Below are positions 63,119-64,000 of a stretch of 64,000 bases of DNA, one piece after another; position 1 is the stretch's first letter, and each line of letters begins with the position of its first letter. The stretch covers positions 62,001 to 126,000 of the forward strand of contig NZ_AUTC01000045.1 of NCBI RefSeq assembly GCF_001461695.1. The letters run 5' to 3'. Origin of the DNA: Sinorhizobium fredii USDA 205 (lineage in GTDB: Bacteria; Pseudomonadota; Alphaproteobacteria; Rhizobiales; Rhizobiaceae). A model generated the notes under the pieces. The model did not search any database. It was not told the origin of the DNA and saw only the letters and a program-made list of their open reading frames with translations. The translations under genes and the position numbers were made by a program.

Positions 63119-64000
63119 TTGAGCCAGATTGTCTTTATTACCAAGGAATCCGATCCGAGCGAACCGCGCGTCGCCGGCTCCGTCGACAGCGTCAAGAAGC
63201 TGAAATCGCTCGGCTTCGACGTGGTCGTCGAGGCCGGTGCCGGCCACGGTTCGCGCGTACCGGATGCGGAGTTCGAGAAGGCCGGGGCGCGGATCGGCAG
63301 TGCCGCCGATGCCAAGAGCGCCAACGTCATCCTCAAGGTGCGCCGGCCGACAACCGAAGAGATGGCCGGCTACCGGTCCGGAGCGATCGTCATCGCCATC
63401 ATGGATCCCTACGGCAACGACGAGGCGATCGCCGCGATGGCGGGCGCCGGGCTGACCGCCTTCGCCATGGAACTGATGCCGCGCATCACCCGGGCCCAGT
63501 CGATGGACGTGCTGTCCAGCCAGGCCAACCTTGCCGGCTACCAGGCGGTGATCGACGCGGCGCACGAATACGACCGGGCCCTGCCGATGATGATGACGGC
63601 GGCCGGCACGGTGCCGGCGGCGAAGATCTTCGTCATGGGCGCCGGCGTCGCCGGGCTGCAGGCGATCGCCACGGCCAGGCGCCTCGGCGCCATGGTGACG
63701 GCCACCGACGTTCGTCCCGCCGCCAAGGAGCAGGTCGCCTCGCTCGGCGCCAAGTTCATCGCCGTCGAGGACGACGAGTTCAAGGCGGCCGAGACGGCCG
63801 GCGGCTACGCCAAGGAAATGTCGAAGGACTACCAGGCCAAGCAGGCGGCGCTGGTCGCCGAGCATATCGCCAAGCAGGACATCGTCGTCACCACGGCGCT
63901 GATCCCCGGCCGGCCGGCGCCGAGGCTCGTGACCCGCGCGATGCTCGATGCCATGAAGCCGGGCTCCGTCGTCGTCGACCTCGCCGTCGAACGCGGCGGC
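63119..64000 (+). CDS. pntA: NAD(P) transhydrogenase alpha subunit, 5' part
   Basis: This 294-codon partial gene runs off the right edge. It encodes domain I of proton-translocating transhydrogenase, which binds NAD(H) and drives NADPH formation using the proton gradient. Features are RVAGSVDSVKKLKSLG at about 17, the AlaDH/PNT-type SSQANLAGYQAV at about 135, and the NAD-binding VMGAGVAGLQAIATARRLGA at about 171-190. The only sensible start is the TTG at 63119-63121, with GGGGAG five bases upstream. The 266-base gap before it contains no recognisable gene. Confidence 0.92.
   Translation, partial: MSQIVFITKESDPSEPRVAGSVDSVKKLKSLGFDVVVEAGAGHGSRVPDAEFEKAGARIGSAADAKSANVILKVRRPTTEEMAGYRSGAIVIAIMDPYGNDEAIAAMAGAGLTAFAMELMPRITRAQSMDVLSSQANLAGYQAVIDAAHEYDRALPMMMTAAGTVPAAKIFVMGAGVAGLQAIATARRLGAMVTATDVRPAAKEQVASLGAKFIAVEDDEFKAAETAGGYAKEMSKDYQAKQAALVAEHIAKQDIVVTTALIPGRPAPRLVTRAMLDAMKPGSVVVDLAVERGG

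Noticed and set aside
1..64000. CRISPR array, tRNA, rRNA or prophage
   Set aside because: No regularly spaced direct repeats, no tRNA cloverleaf with CCA or anticodon arms, no rRNA signature and no phage structural or integrase genes were seen.

Overview
The window is a GC-rich, gene-dense stretch of an alphaproteobacterial chromosome. Its gene content points to the Sinorhizobium/Ensifer group of the Rhizobiales. The main clues are a pha (Mrp-type) antiporter operon with a fused phaAB gene, a TetR-EmrAB efflux locus with an EmrR-type operator, a xylose xylBA locus, a 377-residue ornithine/lysine decarboxylase behind a long structured leader, and several families of short palindromic intergenic repeats of the kind seen throughout rhizobial genomes. 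This assignment rests on recognition of gene families and gene order; no database search was run. There is no rRNA, tRNA, CRISPR array, prophage or full insertion sequence. The only mobile-like element is a 275-bp non-coding MITE-like unit.

Layout. 1-5703 (minus): phaAB-C-D-E-F-G cation/proton antiporter operon, with phaAB broken by a one-base frameshift. 5960-13917 (minus): a CHASE/PAS/GGDEF/EAL signalling protein, a ligase-associated DNA repair pair (ATP-dependent ligase plus metallo-beta-lactamase exonuclease), a nucleoside hydrolase and a DadA-like oxidoreductase. 14119-19012: a secreted or membrane-anchored unknown protein, lysS and gltX, and a TerC-family membrane protein. 19195-25693: an AraC/GyrI regulator, a VOC protein, the divergent emrR / emrAB locus with palindromic operators, and a Tat-exported metallophosphoesterase. 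25792-33984: a sugar catabolic block (LacI regulator, xylB, xylA, TIM-barrel isomerase, Gfo/Idh oxidoreductase, GH1 beta-glucosidase). 34325-36884: metN-metI-metQ methionine importer, with metQ broken by a one-base frameshift.

37107-46043: a GFA-family protein, the two-subunit aconitase X, trhO, a CYTH-CHAD pair, eda, a YebE-like protein, a GNAT with a small membrane protein, and a DUF1007 plus NicO nickel/cobalt exporter pair. 46151-50926: a LysR regulator, the ornithine/lysine decarboxylase with its roughly 400-nt leader, a second GNAT, a LysE exporter and a small conserved protein. 50952-55430: a CobW-like GTPase, WD40 protein and cysE operon, a creatininase-family amidohydrolase and a MarR regulator. 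55440-58619: the MITE-like element, a LacI regulator, a 2-hydroxyacid dehydrogenase and a GGABA hydrolase. 59039-64000: a membrane GGDEF/EAL protein, an intergenic region with a 50-bp near-perfect palindrome and three TTAA-N7-TTAA (CtrA-type) sites, a FeeM/GNAT-like acyltransferase, a cytochrome oxidase subunit IV and the start of pntA.

The parts most worth following up are regulatory or structural: the EmrR operators and a third matching dyad upstream of metN, the decarboxylase leader RNA, the CtrA-like palindrome between a c-di-GMP protein and an acyltransferase gene, the LacI-type operators around the sugar block, and the MITE-like element. The two single-base frameshifts (phaAB, metQ) are either real strain lesions or sequence errors and should be settled first.
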